A stretch of 64,000 nt of DNA from Nocardia amamiensis (lineage in GTDB: Bacteria > Actinomycetota > Actinomycetes > Mycobacteriales > Mycobacteriaceae), in the NCBI RefSeq assembly GCF_015477605.1, contig NZ_JADLQX010000017.1, forward strand, positions 124,001-188,000, read 5' to 3'. How positions within the stretch are numbered: position 1 is the stretch's first letter; each line of letters begins with the position of its first letter. The position numbers and the translations under genes are program-made. The notes under the pieces were generated by a model. It was not told the origin of the DNA. It was given only the letters and a program-made list of their open reading frames with translations, and made no database searches. Of the stretch, positions 17,626 through 25,899 are shown one piece after another.

Positions 17626-17692
17626 GGCTCGCGTCCGAGCGACCGCCGCTGGCGACTTCGTCGCGAACGCGACGGCCGCTCGGACGCGAGCC
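17626..17692. terminator. Large inverted repeat between convergent genes
   Basis: GGCTCGCGTCCGAGCG (17626-17641) pairs perfectly with CGCTCGGACGCGAGCC (17677-17692). Inside it is a second small hairpin, GCGAC-TTC-GTCGC. It sits between the Rv2175c-like gene and crtB and probably terminates both transcripts. GCAGCGCCTGCGGCGCTGC just before it is another short palindrome. Confidence 0.65.
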
Positions 17693-17707
17693 GGGCCGGG
17701 AACAGGG

Positions 17708-17734
17708 AATGCTCGCTCTCGCTGCGCTCGAAAG
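17708..17734 (+). repeat. Short dispersed repeat (family B), copy 2
   Basis: AATGCTCG-C-TCTCGCT-G-CGCTCGAAAG matches the minus strand of 7870-7896 at 25 of 27 positions. It lies in the otherwise empty stretch between the terminator-like repeat and the end of crtB. Confidence 0.55.
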
Positions 17735-17854
17735 CAGGAGTTGTGCCGACGCGGTTGCGTGGGCGGTAGCTGGTGCGAGCAGGGGTTTTGCGGGGTAGGT
17801 TGGAGCGGCCGATGGTCGCCTTGCGCGGGCCGGGGCTGCGTCGGGCGGTTCCGG

Positions 17855-18895
17855 TCAGCGGCCGAGTGCGTCGCGGAGCGTGGCGGTGGTGAATTCGGTG
17901 GCGGCGACGCGGAGGCGGTGGTGGCGGGGGACGACGGCGCGGTGGTCGAAGACGGCGTAGCCGCCGCGCTCGATGTGGCGCAGGATGTCGGCGTAGAGGG
18001 TGGTCGCGGTACGGATGGCGGGGCGGACGCGCGGCTCGAGCAGGGCGATGCCGGGCTCGGCGCGGCGGTAGAGGTCGCGGTTGACCGCGATGAGGTGGGC
18101 CAGGGCCCGGCGGACGCGCGGGTCGGTGCGTCCGGTGCGGTGACACTCGAAGAGCAGGTCGTCATCGACGCCGAACGCGGTGAGCGCGTCGGCGGGCAGG
18201 TAGACCCGGTCGCGATCGAGGTCCTCGCCGACATCGCGCAGGAAGTTGGTGAGCTGGAACGCCTCGCCGAGCGCGGCCGCGGCTGGTTCCGCCTCGGCCA
18301 CCGGGGCGATCGTGCCGAGCACCGGGAGCAGCTGCAATCCGATCGCGGCCGCGGAGCCGCGCATGTACTCGTGTAGCTCGGCCATGGTGGCGTACCGGTT
18401 CCGGAAACCCGGGGTGCCGGGCACATCCATCCGCATGGAATCCAGGAACGTCCAGAAGTGCTGCGGGGCGATGTCGTAGCGCCGGATGGTGTCGGTCACG
18501 GCGGCCAGGATGAGCGTGCGTGGCCGCGCACCGGCCTCCCAGGTGCGCTCGGATGCCGGGTTCGCGGTGGCCGAGGCCGGATCGTCGATCGGCGGCATCG
18601 CGCTGGTGTGCGGTTCGAGCGCGCGTCTGAGCTCCCGCTCGATCAGGTCGAGTGCGTCCGCCGGTCCGGGACCGAGAACTTGTACCCCCTCTGTTTTGCC
18701 CGGCTGATCGGCGCGGTCGACGATGTCGTCCACCATTCGCGCGAACGCGTACAGCGCGTGCACCGCGGGCCGCCGCTCGGCCGACAGGAGCCGGGTGGCC
18801 AGGAAATAGGTGCGGCCGTGGGTGGCCGCGATCTGTCGGCATTCCCGGTAGGCGAGTGCGAGCAGGACGTCGGCTGGTAGGTGATCGTCGGTCAT
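17855..18895 (-). CDS. crtB: Phytoene synthase
   Basis: A 346-aa enzyme that joins two geranylgeranyl diphosphates to phytoene, the first committed carotenoid step. Both Asp-rich motifs are present: DDIVD at 56-60 (within ALYAFARMVDDIVD) and DVGED at 221-225 (within QLTNFLRDVGEDLDRDRVYLP). Between them, residues about 93-125 hold an extra Pro/Ala/Ser-rich stretch that looks like a loop insertion. The ATG overlaps the mptA stop by 4 nt, so the gene is translationally coupled to mptA. Last gene of the operon idsA-like/crtI/mptA/crtB. Confidence 0.95.
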   Translation of the reverse strand: MTDDHLPADVLLALAYRECRQIAATHGRTYFLATRLLSAERRPAVHALYAFARMVDDIVDRADQPGKTEGVQVLGPGPADALDLIERELRRALEPHTSAMPPIDDPASATANPASERTWEAGARPRTLILAAVTDTIRRYDIAPQHFWTFLDSMRMDVPGTPGFRNRYATMAELHEYMRGSAAAIGLQLLPVLGTIAPVAEAEPAAAALGEAFQLTNFLRDVGEDLDRDRVYLPADALTAFGVDDDLLFECHRTGRTDPRVRRALAHLIAVNRDLYRRAEPGIALLEPRVRPAIRTATTLYADILRHIERGGYAVFDHRAVVPRHHRLRVAATEFTTATLRDALGR

Positions 18896-20604
18896 GGAGC
18901 AGCGGGCGAGGGGGTGACGCTGGTGGTCTGTGCGGGGCTCGGCGGGTTGGCGCGCAAGCGCAGCGGGTCCACGGTGCGCAGCGACAGCGCCGCGACGACG
19001 GCGGCGAAGGTGGCGGCCGCGACGTGCCAGAAGCTGTACAGGCCGATCGAACCGTCCGGCTGGAAGACCAGCATGAGCCAGGTACACACGCCCACCAGCG
19101 CCATCAGCGTCGTGGTCGACAGCGCGAACCCGGCGGCCAGCGCCAGCGGCCACGAGTAGTACCAGGGCAGTGCGGCGGGCGAGAGGATGACGATCGCGAC
19201 GAACGCGATCAGGATGCCGAGCACCGCCTCCCGCTCGCTGTGCCGGAACCGCCACCATGTCCAGGCCAGCACCGCGACCAGGGCCAGCGCGCACATCGCG
19301 CGGGTCACCTCGAGCACCGACTCCAGCCGCAGCGGGGTCACCCAGGTGACCGAGTGCGCCATCACGGTGGGAAGCGAAAGCCAGTTGATGATCTTCTTCG
19401 ACCCGGACAGCGCGGTCAGCCAGCCGATACCGACACCGGCGATGGCCGAGGCGGCCACGAACACGGCCGCGAACACGCTGAGACCGAGACCGGCGATCTT
19501 GGCGAACATCAGCGCGGGATGCGGCATGTCCTCGGTGCGCTCGGCGGCGTCGCCGGGTTGCTCGCTGGCGGGCAGGTGCGCCGGGTCGCGCCCGACGCGC
19601 TGCGCCGCGCGGCGCTCGCGTTCGTGCAGCATCCAGATCCACACCAGGAACGGCAGCGCCACGCCCGCGGTCGCCTTGATGGCCACGCCGATCGCGACGA
19701 CCACGATGCCCGCCACATGGTGGCGCTCCAGCACCAGCGCGATGCCCGCGCACATCAGGCCGACCATCAGCATCTCGTTGTGCACGCCGCCGATCAGGTG
19801 GATCAGCACCAGCGGGTTGAGCACCGCCAGCCACAACGCGACGGTGGGCTTGCCGCCGAGATGCTTGGTCAGATACGGCACCGCCCACATCATCAGCGCC
19901 AGGCCGGGCAGCATGACCAATCGCATCACGATGGTGCCCGTCACCACGTTGTCGCCGGTCACGGCGGTGATCGCGCGTCCGAGCAGCAGGAACACCGGGC
20001 CGTAGGGTGCGGTGGTCGTGGTCCAGACCGGGCTCACGTTGTCCAGCAGCACACCGGGATTGGCGACCGGCCCCACCTGGTAGGGGTCGAAGCCGTCGCG
20101 CAGCAGCGCGCCCTGCGCCAGATAGGAGTAGGCGTCGCGGCTGAACATCGGCACGGCGAACAGCAGCGGGGCGATCCAGATGCCGACGATCGCTCGCAGC
20201 TCGTTCAGCGTCACCCCGGCGCCGATCCGGTCGCCGGTGCCGATCGTGGCGCGCCCGAGCCGGACCCAGGCGGTGATCATCAGCAGCACACCGATCCAGA
20301 TGCAGATGGTGGACAGCGCGTAGCCGTGCCCGAACCGCAGCCAGGACAGGTGCATGGCCTCCAGCAGCGGGTCGCGCTTGCGGACGCTGCCCGCGCCGAA
20401 TCCGCCGAAGGTGATCATGATGGCGCCGAAGAATCCGAGCAGGGCGGCGTGGCCCTCGGGGCTTCTGGCGAAGTCGGCGTAGGCGCGCATCCACCACAGG
20501 AAACCACGGGGGGCGGCCGATTCGCGACGTGCGGAGGTGGGCGTTGCGTGTTCCATGATGCCGGTGGAGGCGGCCTCTGCGGTGCGCGTTTCGGGGGATG
20601 CCAT
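18892..20604 (-). CDS. mptA: Alpha-1,6-mannosyltransferase, GT-C/GT87 type (MptA)
   Basis: A polytopic membrane protein of 570 aa with about 11-13 TM helices. It contains the GT-C-type SRDAYSYLAQGALLRDGFDPYQ region in an extracytoplasmic loop and a basic cytoplasmic loop near 350. MptA (Rv2174) elongates the alpha-1,6-mannan core of lipomannan and lipoarabinomannan using polyprenyl-phosphate mannose. The orthologue assignment rests on sequence type and on neighbours (the prenyl synthase Rv2173 and the Rv2175c/pknL pair). The ATG at 20604 is preceded by GGGGGGA. Unusually it lies between crtI and crtB. Confidence 0.92.
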   Translation of the reverse strand: MASPETRTAEAASTGIMEHATPTSARRESAAPRGFLWWMRAYADFARSPEGHAALLGFFGAIMITFGGFGAGSVRKRDPLLEAMHLSWLRFGHGYALSTICIWIGVLLMITAWVRLGRATIGTGDRIGAGVTLNELRAIVGIWIAPLLFAVPMFSRDAYSYLAQGALLRDGFDPYQVGPVANPGVLLDNVSPVWTTTTAPYGPVFLLLGRAITAVTGDNVVTGTIVMRLVMLPGLALMMWAVPYLTKHLGGKPTVALWLAVLNPLVLIHLIGGVHNEMLMVGLMCAGIALVLERHHVAGIVVVAIGVAIKATAGVALPFLVWIWMLHERERRAAQRVGRDPAHLPASEQPGDAAERTEDMPHPALMFAKIAGLGLSVFAAVFVAASAIAGVGIGWLTALSGSKKIINWLSLPTVMAHSVTWVTPLRLESVLEVTRAMCALALVAVLAWTWWRFRHSEREAVLGILIAFVAIVILSPAALPWYYSWPLALAAGFALSTTTLMALVGVCTWLMLVFQPDGSIGLYSFWHVAAATFAAVVAALSLRTVDPLRLRANPPSPAQTTSVTPSPAAP

Positions 20605-20687
20605 CTGGTGTCGGTCCCCCCGAATGGTCGGCGGTCGCAACCGCGAGCGAATAGGTCGGCGCTTAGTTTACGGCGTCGCCTCGAACA

Positions 20688-22259
20688 CTATCCGGCTGGT
20701 GCGCGCGGTTCCACGCGCAGCGGGCCGGATTTGTCCGGAATGCGGGTTGCGGCAAGTTTTCCCGACAGCAGTGCGGTCGGCACGCCGACGCCGGGGATCG
20801 TGCCGCAACCCGCGATAACCACGTTGTCGCTGGAGCGCGGGAAATTGCTCGGCCGAAACGGACCGGTTTGCCGGAATAGGTGCGCCGCGGAGAATGGTGT
20901 GCCCGCCAGCATTCCGCGGTCGAGCCAGGTCCGCGGCGTGTCGAGCTGATCGACGGCGAAGTGCTCGGCGATGCCGCGGTACCCGCGCGCTTCCAGAACC
21001 GCGAGCAGCTCGCGCAGATAGGCGGGACCGAGCCGGTGCCAGTCCAGCGGCGCGGCCACCAGATTCGGGCACGGCGCGAGCACGGAGAACGGTTCGTGCC
21101 GTCCGTCGCGCCGGTCGATGAACAGGCTCGGATCGGTGAGCGCGGGCCTGGTCAGCAGCAGCGAGGGATCGCTCATCAGCGCGCCACGACCGCGGCGCGC
21201 GGTGATCTCGGCGAAGGTGGTTTCCCAGGCGTGCCCGAACTCGATGGTGTGGTGTGCCTGCACCGGCCAGCCCGCCGCGACCGCGGCGGGGACGGTGCCG
21301 TGCGCGACGACCGCCGAGGGGGAGGCGCGCAGTCCGCGTCTGCGCCGCACGCCGAAACGGTCGAACGACCCGAGGTCGGCGGTGAGCACGAGCACGTCAC
21401 AGTCGAAGGAGCGTCCGTCGGCGGTGCGGGCGCGGCGGGCCCGGCGACCCGCGTAATCGATCCCGACCACTTCGGCGCCGAGCTCGAGTCGGCCGCCCGC
21501 GTCGGTGAACGCCTGCGCCAGCGCCACGGCGATCGCCCGCATGCCGCCTTCGGGGAAATAGACGCCCAACGAGGTGTCCATATGCGGGATCGCGCCGTAC
21601 ACGGCGAGCGCCTGGGCGGGCGGAATGCCCGCGTAGAGCGCCTGGAAGGTGAACAGGCGGGCCAGGCGCGGATCGCGCAGGAACCGGCGCACCCTCGGCC
21701 CGAGCCGCCCGAAGCCGCCGATCCGCACCAATTCGACCAGCGCGCTGCGTTTTTCGGCGCTGCGCACCATGTCCAGCGGGGAGTCGAAGTTGGTGTCCAT
21801 GAATTCGGTGAACTCGGCTGCGTAGACGCGGGCCAGCCAGTCACGCAGGCGCCGATATCCGCGCGCCTCGGCGGGGCCGCAGGTCCGCTCGACCTCCGCT
21901 GCCATCGCGTCCGCGTCATCGAACACCCTGATCTCGGCGCCGTCGGCGAACCGAGCGTGATAGCCGGGCGCCAGCCGCTGAATTCGCAGCGGGGGCACGC
22001 AGGTTTCCGGGGAGCGGCCGACGGCGGCGAGCGCGTCGGTGATCAGCTCGGGCAGCGTCAGCACGGTGGCGCCGGAATCGATGTCGTAGTCCGCGCCCCG
22101 ATAGCGTCCGACCCGGCCGCCGGGGTGGTCGGCGCGCTCGAGCAGCGTGACCGTGTGGCCCGCGCCGGTCAGGTACAGCGCGGCCGACAGCCCGGCCAGG
22201 CCGGCGCCGACGACCACCACGCGATCGGTCGGTCCCGCAACGGTTCTCACTCGGTCCAC
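20688..22259 (-). CDS. crtI: Phytoene desaturase
   Basis: A 523-aa FAD-dependent carotenoid desaturase. The N-terminal dinucleotide-binding motif (VVVVGAGLAGLSAALYL) is followed by ERADHPGGRVG, and a C-terminal FAD signature (NVVIAGCGTIPGVGVPTALLSGKLAA) is present. The middle has the family's YFPEGGM-type segment (GVYFPEGGMRAIAVALAQA). Expected reaction: stepwise desaturation of phytoene towards lycopene. The start is GTG 22259, with GTG 22250 as an alternative. The gene lies 40 nt after the prenyl synthase stop and 83 nt before mptA. Confidence 0.93.
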   Translation of the reverse strand: MDRVRTVAGPTDRVVVVGAGLAGLSAALYLTGAGHTVTLLERADHPGGRVGRYRGADYDIDSGATVLTLPELITDALAAVGRSPETCVPPLRIQRLAPGYHARFADGAEIRVFDDADAMAAEVERTCGPAEARGYRRLRDWLARVYAAEFTEFMDTNFDSPLDMVRSAEKRSALVELVRIGGFGRLGPRVRRFLRDPRLARLFTFQALYAGIPPAQALAVYGAIPHMDTSLGVYFPEGGMRAIAVALAQAFTDAGGRLELGAEVVGIDYAGRRARRARTADGRSFDCDVLVLTADLGSFDRFGVRRRRGLRASPSAVVAHGTVPAAVAAGWPVQAHHTIEFGHAWETTFAEITARRGRGALMSDPSLLLTRPALTDPSLFIDRRDGRHEPFSVLAPCPNLVAAPLDWHRLGPAYLRELLAVLEARGYRGIAEHFAVDQLDTPRTWLDRGMLAGTPFSAAHLFRQTGPFRPSNFPRSSDNVVIAGCGTIPGVGVPTALLSGKLAATRIPDKSGPLRVEPRAPAG

Positions 22260-22299
22260 CTCCTCGCCGGGCCGTGCGCGGTCGAAGACGCCGGGGCGA

Positions 22300-23538
22300 T
22301 CACGCGGCGCGCTTGGTCGCGGCCAGCGCCATCGCGCGCAGCCGTTCTTTCGCCACGGGCGTCGCCGAACTGGACTCGATGGCGGCCAAGCCGTTGTCGG
22401 TCAGCTCGGTGATCCGGCGCTCCACCTCGTCGACCGCGCCGAGTTCGATGAGCAGCGCGCGCAGACGTTGCACCGCCTCCGCGCTCAGATCGGTGCCGAT
22501 ACTGGTGCGCAGCAGGGCGGCCGCGGCGGGGTCGGCGGAGTCGGCGCGGCGCAGCCCCTCGGCCAGCAGCACGGTGCGCTTGCCTTCGCGCAGGTCGTCG
22601 CCGGAGGGCTTGCCGGTCACCGCGGGATCGCCGAACACGCCGAGCAGGTCGTCGCGCAGCTGGAAGGCGATGCCGATGGCGGTGCCGAACGTGCGGTACG
22701 CCTCGATCAGCCTCGGTTCGGCTTCGGCGATGGCCGCGCCCAGGTGCAGCGGGCGTTCGACGGTGTAGGCGGCGGTCTTGTACCGGTTGATCCGCAGCGC
22801 GGCCTCGACCGATTCGTCGGCGCCCGCCTCGCCGTTGACGTCGAGCAATTGGCCGCCGAGCACCTCGGTGCGCATATCGGCCCACACCGGCGCGAACCTG
22901 GCGATGGCCGTGGGCGCGAGACCGGAGCAGTGCACCATGTCATCGGCCCAGGACAAGGCCAGATCCCCGATCAGGATGGCCACACTGGTTCCGAAGTGGG
23001 CCGCGTCACCCGTCCAGCCGCGGTCGCGGTGGCGCTGCTCGAAGTCGACGTGCACGGTGGGGAAGCGGCGGCGGGTGCGGGAGGAGTCGATGATGTCGTC
23101 GTGGATCAGCGCGCAGGCCTGGACGAGTTCCAGCGCCGAACAGGCGGTGAGCACCGCGGCGGCCTCCGGTCCGTGCGGATCGCCACCTGCGCCGAGCCAT
23201 CCGGTCCAGGCGAACGCGGGCCTGGTGCGCTTCCCGCCGCGCAGCACGAACTGCTCCAGCGCGTCCGCGGCCTCGACGAAGACCGGGCCGAGGCGCTCCA
23301 CGGTGTCGCGGCGGGTGGCGAAGAAGCTGGTCAGCGCGTCTTCCACGGCGGTGACGAAGGCGGGGGTGCCCGGCCGCGGCACGGCGGTCTGCGGCGTCTG
23401 AGTACCGGTTCCGGCGGACAGGGGAGCCTCCAAGGTCGTGCGGATGGTGGACGCACTCCGTTGCGGGGTGCCCGAGCGCTGCGGGTGATTCGCGGCCGAG
23501 CGAGATCGGTCGCGCGTGTCGTCCGGCGTGGCGGACAT
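22300..23538 (-). CDS. idsA2: Polyprenyl (geranylgeranyl) diphosphate synthase (IdsA2/CrtE-like)
   Basis: A 412-aa trans-prenyltransferase. GGKRTRP at 101-107 binds isopentenyl diphosphate, and the two Asp-rich motifs are DDIID (147-151) and DDLLGVFGD (296-304). An unusually long Ser/Thr/Pro-rich N-terminal extension (about 60 residues) precedes the fold. Position matches Rv2173 (idsA2). Being first in an operon with crtI and crtB, it is likely the geranylgeranyl diphosphate source for carotenoids. GAGGTGGC precedes the ATG. It is divergent from metF across 78 bp. Confidence 0.93.
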   Translation of the reverse strand: MSATPDDTRDRSRSAANHPQRSGTPQRSASTIRTTLEAPLSAGTGTQTPQTAVPRPGTPAFVTAVEDALTSFFATRRDTVERLGPVFVEAADALEQFVLRGGKRTRPAFAWTGWLGAGGDPHGPEAAAVLTACSALELVQACALIHDDIIDSSRTRRRFPTVHVDFEQRHRDRGWTGDAAHFGTSVAILIGDLALSWADDMVHCSGLAPTAIARFAPVWADMRTEVLGGQLLDVNGEAGADESVEAALRINRYKTAAYTVERPLHLGAAIAEAEPRLIEAYRTFGTAIGIAFQLRDDLLGVFGDPAVTGKPSGDDLREGKRTVLLAEGLRRADSADPAAAALLRTSIGTDLSAEAVQRLRALLIELGAVDEVERRITELTDNGLAAIESSSATPVAKERLRAMALAATKRAA

Positions 23539-23616
23539 GCCACCTCGGTCCGAACAATACGCGGGCCGTCCGAGCGACCCGACGGCGCTGCCACCGGTCA
23601 CCTTTACACTGAACCG

Positions 23617-24618
23617 GTGACTTTCGACAACGTGCGGGGAAGCTCGACCCCTGGCCGGCCCTCCCGGACGCAACCGAACGTCTCTGCCACGCCATCGGTC
23701 GTCCAGAGTCTGCGGGCCCACGCGGGGCCCACGGTGCCGTTCTCGGTGGAATTCAATCCGCCTCGCGACGCCGCGGCCGAGGCGCGGCTGTGGCGCGCGG
23801 TGCGGCAGTTCGAGTGCATGCACCCCGCGTTCGTGTCGATGACCTACGGCGCGGGCGGTTCCACCCGCGACCGCACCGTGCGCGTCACCGGTCAGCTCGC
23901 GCAGGAGACCACGCTGCTGCCGGTGGCGCACCTGACCGCGGTTGAGCACAGCGTCGCGGAGCTGCGCTCGCTGGTCGGCGCCTACGCCGACTCGGGTATC
24001 CGCAACATCCTGGTGCTGCGCGGCGACCCGCCCGGCGATCCGCTCGGCGAGTGGCACAAGCACCCCGACGGCGTCTCTTACGCCGAGGAGCTGGTGCGCA
24101 TCGTGCGCGACCTCGGCGATTTCCACGTCGGCGTGGCCTCTTTCCCGCAGGGCCACCACCGCTCGCCGGACCTGGAGACCGACACCGCGTTCCTGGCCGC
24201 GAAACTGCGTGCCGGCGCGGAGTATTCGATCACCCAGATGTTCTTCGACGTGGAGCACTACCTGCGCCTGCGTGACCGTCTCGCGGCGTTCGACCCGATC
24301 GAGGCCGCCAAGCCGATCATCCCGGAACTGATGCCGATCACCTCGCTGCGCACCGTCAAGCGCGCCGAGGAACTGTGCGGCCGGGCGCTGCCCGCCGCCG
24401 TCATGGACCGGCTGCACTCGGCGGCAGGCGACGGCCCGGAGGAGAACGCGGCCGCGGTGCGCGCGGCAGGCATCGAGATCGCCACCGAGATGGCCCAGCG
24501 CCTGATCGACGAGGGCGCTCCCTGCCTGCACTTCATCACGCTCAACTTCGCCAAGGCGACCAGCGAGGTGCTCACCAACCTGGGCTACGGCGTCACCGCC
24601 GCACCGATAAGCGCATGA
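23617..24618 (+). CDS. metF: Methylenetetrahydrofolate reductase
   Basis: A 333-aa TIM-barrel flavoenzyme that reduces 5,10-methylene-THF to 5-methyl-THF for methionine synthesis. Family patterns visible: FSVEFNPPRD near residue 43, SMTYGAGGSTRDRT, HLTAVEHS, NILVLRGDPPG and FFDVEHYL. The GTG at 23617 gives a normal length; about 35 poorly conserved residues precede the barrel. Its position beside the prenyl synthase corresponds to Rv2172c. The 78-bp divergent promoter region is shared with the idsA2-crtB operon. No SAM or B12 riboswitch is visible. Confidence 0.92.
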   Translation: MTFDNVRGSSTPGRPSRTQPNVSATPSVVQSLRAHAGPTVPFSVEFNPPRDAAAEARLWRAVRQFECMHPAFVSMTYGAGGSTRDRTVRVTGQLAQETTLLPVAHLTAVEHSVAELRSLVGAYADSGIRNILVLRGDPPGDPLGEWHKHPDGVSYAEELVRIVRDLGDFHVGVASFPQGHHRSPDLETDTAFLAAKLRAGAEYSITQMFFDVEHYLRLRDRLAAFDPIEAAKPIIPELMPITSLRTVKRAEELCGRALPAAVMDRLHSAAGDGPEENAAAVRAAGIEIATEMAQRLIDEGAPCLHFITLNFAKATSEVLTNLGYGVTAAPISA

Positions 24619-25012
24619 GTAGCGACATGCGCCGCGGCCCGCGCAGGGCCGGGAAGTAAGGCCGCCATCCTGCGCGGCGGGCTGCTCGCGCTCCGCGCTT
24701 CTGTGTGGGTAGCCGAATCTCTGAGTAGACGAGTAGTCGACACCTGGTGCTTTGGGAGAGGTTTCCAACCCGCCGAGGTCGAGGCGCGGTGCGTGCCGGG
24801 TGGTCGTGGGGTTATCGCGGCCACGTCGTCTCTGAACGGCTAGTCGAGTAATTCCAAGAGGTGAGTTTGCGGAGGTTGTACATAGGTCGCGGCTTCTGAA
24901 GACGTCGAGCGGCCGGCGGGAAGGGCTGCTACCCGTGGTTCGGCCAACTACGGGCTGCTGGTTGGCGGCGTGGTTGCTTGCTGCTCTCGTCCGGCTGGCC
25001 CTGCGGCAGCGG
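24619..25012. other. Intergenic region between metF and the small-gene cluster
   Basis: About 390 bp with no supported gene. A weak hairpin CGGCCC-GCGCA-GGGCCG (24635-24651) shortly after the metF stop may terminate it. Base composition becomes less GC-rich here and stays so to about 26.5 kb, consistent with an acquired or lineage-specific segment. No tRNA, attachment-site repeat or integrase was seen. Confidence 0.4.
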
Positions 25013-25387
25013 TCAGGTCAAGGGATGGCACTTCCAACCGTTGTCGTATGTCACCTGGAACTGGTCAGCCGCACCGAAAGCGGCTGCGGTGGCAGCGCAG
25101 GCCGCCGCTCGCATGGCCGTCGGCTCGGTATCAACCAAGTTCATGCCGGCCCAGATCAACCGCACCGTCCAGTCGGAAGCGTCGATACCGAGCTTGCCAA
25201 GCGCATCTATAGCATCAGCTGCTCCTGCGAGCGCTGCGGCTGCTTCCTCCCCGTCCCGTTCCGGTTGCGCGGACGTAGCGTCGGCTGGATCGACCGCCCA
25301 GACGACAGCGCAACCGCCAGTTGGATCGGCGTGAGCGAGAACCACCCGGACGTGTGCGAAACCACCACGACCACCCCCCTGACGCAT
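25013..25387 (-). CDS. Stand-alone elongation factor G domain IV-like protein
   Basis: A 124-aa protein that looks like domain IV of EF-G and nothing else. GGRGGFAHVRV at residues 5-15 parallels GGRGQYGHV of EF-G, and WTVRLIWAGMNLVDTEPTAM (73-92) followed by an Ala-rich helix parallels the later VxxxxxxGSYHDVDSSExAF region. The two are spaced as in EF-G (about 80 residues). There is no GTPase domain. Domain IV mimics the tRNA anticodon arm in the ribosomal A site, so ribosome binding is conceivable but unproven. The ATG at 25387 is chosen because GGGGAG lies 9 nt upstream and the conserved part starts at once. It overlaps the preceding gene (TGATG). Confidence 0.65.
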   Translation of the reverse strand: MRQGGGRGGFAHVRVVLAHADPTGGCAVVWAVDPADATSAQPERDGEEAAAALAGAADAIDALGKLGIDASDWTVRLIWAGMNLVDTEPTAMRAAACAATAAAFGAADQFQVTYDNGWKCHPLT

Positions 25388-25608
25388 CAGCCTGTACTCC
25401 CCAACAGACCCTTCCCTCGCTGGCATGGGAAATAGTCTTGCCAGGTGATCTCGGCCAGCGCAAGCGTGTGCTCCTGTATGCCGACACAAGAATTCCGGGT
25501 CAACCTTGCGGGCTGCAGGGCAAGCGACTCCCATTCCGCAGGGTCACATTGCTCCATGCTGCCGAGCGAGAGGCACCGGAAGACATGCGGTTTCGTTCGG
25601 CGGCTCAC
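25387..25608 (-). CDS. Small four-cysteine protein, translationally coupled to the EF-G IV-like gene
   Basis: A 73-aa product with the pattern FRC...MEQCDPAEW...TRNSCVGIQEHTLALAEITWQDYFPC. Four cysteines (12, 21, 41, 62) could bind a metal, but spacing is not a classical zinc ribbon. Its TGA shares one base with the ATG of the EF-G domain IV-like gene, which argues that both are translated. Start GTG 25608 is tentative; ATG 25557 would give a shorter form. Function unknown. Confidence 0.5.
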   Translation of the reverse strand: MSRRTKPHVFRCLSLGSMEQCDPAEWESLALQPARLTRNSCVGIQEHTLALAEITWQDYFPCQRGKGLLGSTG

Positions 25609-25716
25609 GCCGTCTTGCGCACCGTAGTCAAGCGCGGTCGTCGGCCGGTAGCCACAGAAGCTTCGCGGCTTGCCCTGCGTATCGGTCTGTTGGCGTGAAA
25701 GTTGAACCGGTAGTCC

Positions 25717-25737
25717 ACCCGAACTGACAGTTCGGGT
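25717..25737. promoter_or_regulatory. Perfect 21-bp palindrome between divergent small-gene operons
   Basis: ACCCGAACTG and CAGTTCGGGT flank a single central A. It sits 70 bp upstream of the 30-aa ORF on the plus strand and 109 bp upstream of the four-cysteine gene on the minus strand. A -35-like TGACAG lies inside it (25725-25730). The symmetry and place suggest an operator for a dimeric regulator, possibly the winged-helix protein encoded at 25896. Confidence 0.55.
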
Positions 25738-25806
25738 TACTCGACGGTACCCGCCCTAACGTCCTGGCAAGCATCACCAGTGCTGCGATCAGGGGAGGTA
25801 GTCGAA

Positions 25807-25899
25807 ATGGCGGTTCAACACTTACCGGCCCAACTGGCGGTCGGGGTCTATCTGCTGAAGAGCATGCACGGCCGCTCGCGCCGAGGCGGTGAGCGATGA
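25807..25899 (+). CDS. 30-aa peptide, first gene of a small overlapping operon
   Basis: ATG at 25807 preceded by a strong GGGGAGG. The peptide starts MAVQHLPAQLAVGVYLL and ends in a basic tail (GRSRRGGER). Its TGA overlaps the ATG of the winged-helix gene (ATGA at 25896-25899). It may be a functional micropeptide or a leader that delivers ribosomes to the next gene. No homologue is recognised. Confidence 0.5.
   Translation: MAVQHLPAQLAVGVYLLKSMHGRSRRGGER

Noticed and set aside
18896..20497. Arg/Ala-rich frame continuing upstream of crtB through mptA
   Set aside because: Only the part from ATG 18895 is CrtB. The rest is an out-of-frame reading of mptA.
23539..24768. Upstream extension of the prenyl synthase frame opposite metF
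   Set aside because: The sequence before ATG 23538 is antisense to metF and unrelated to prenyl synthases.
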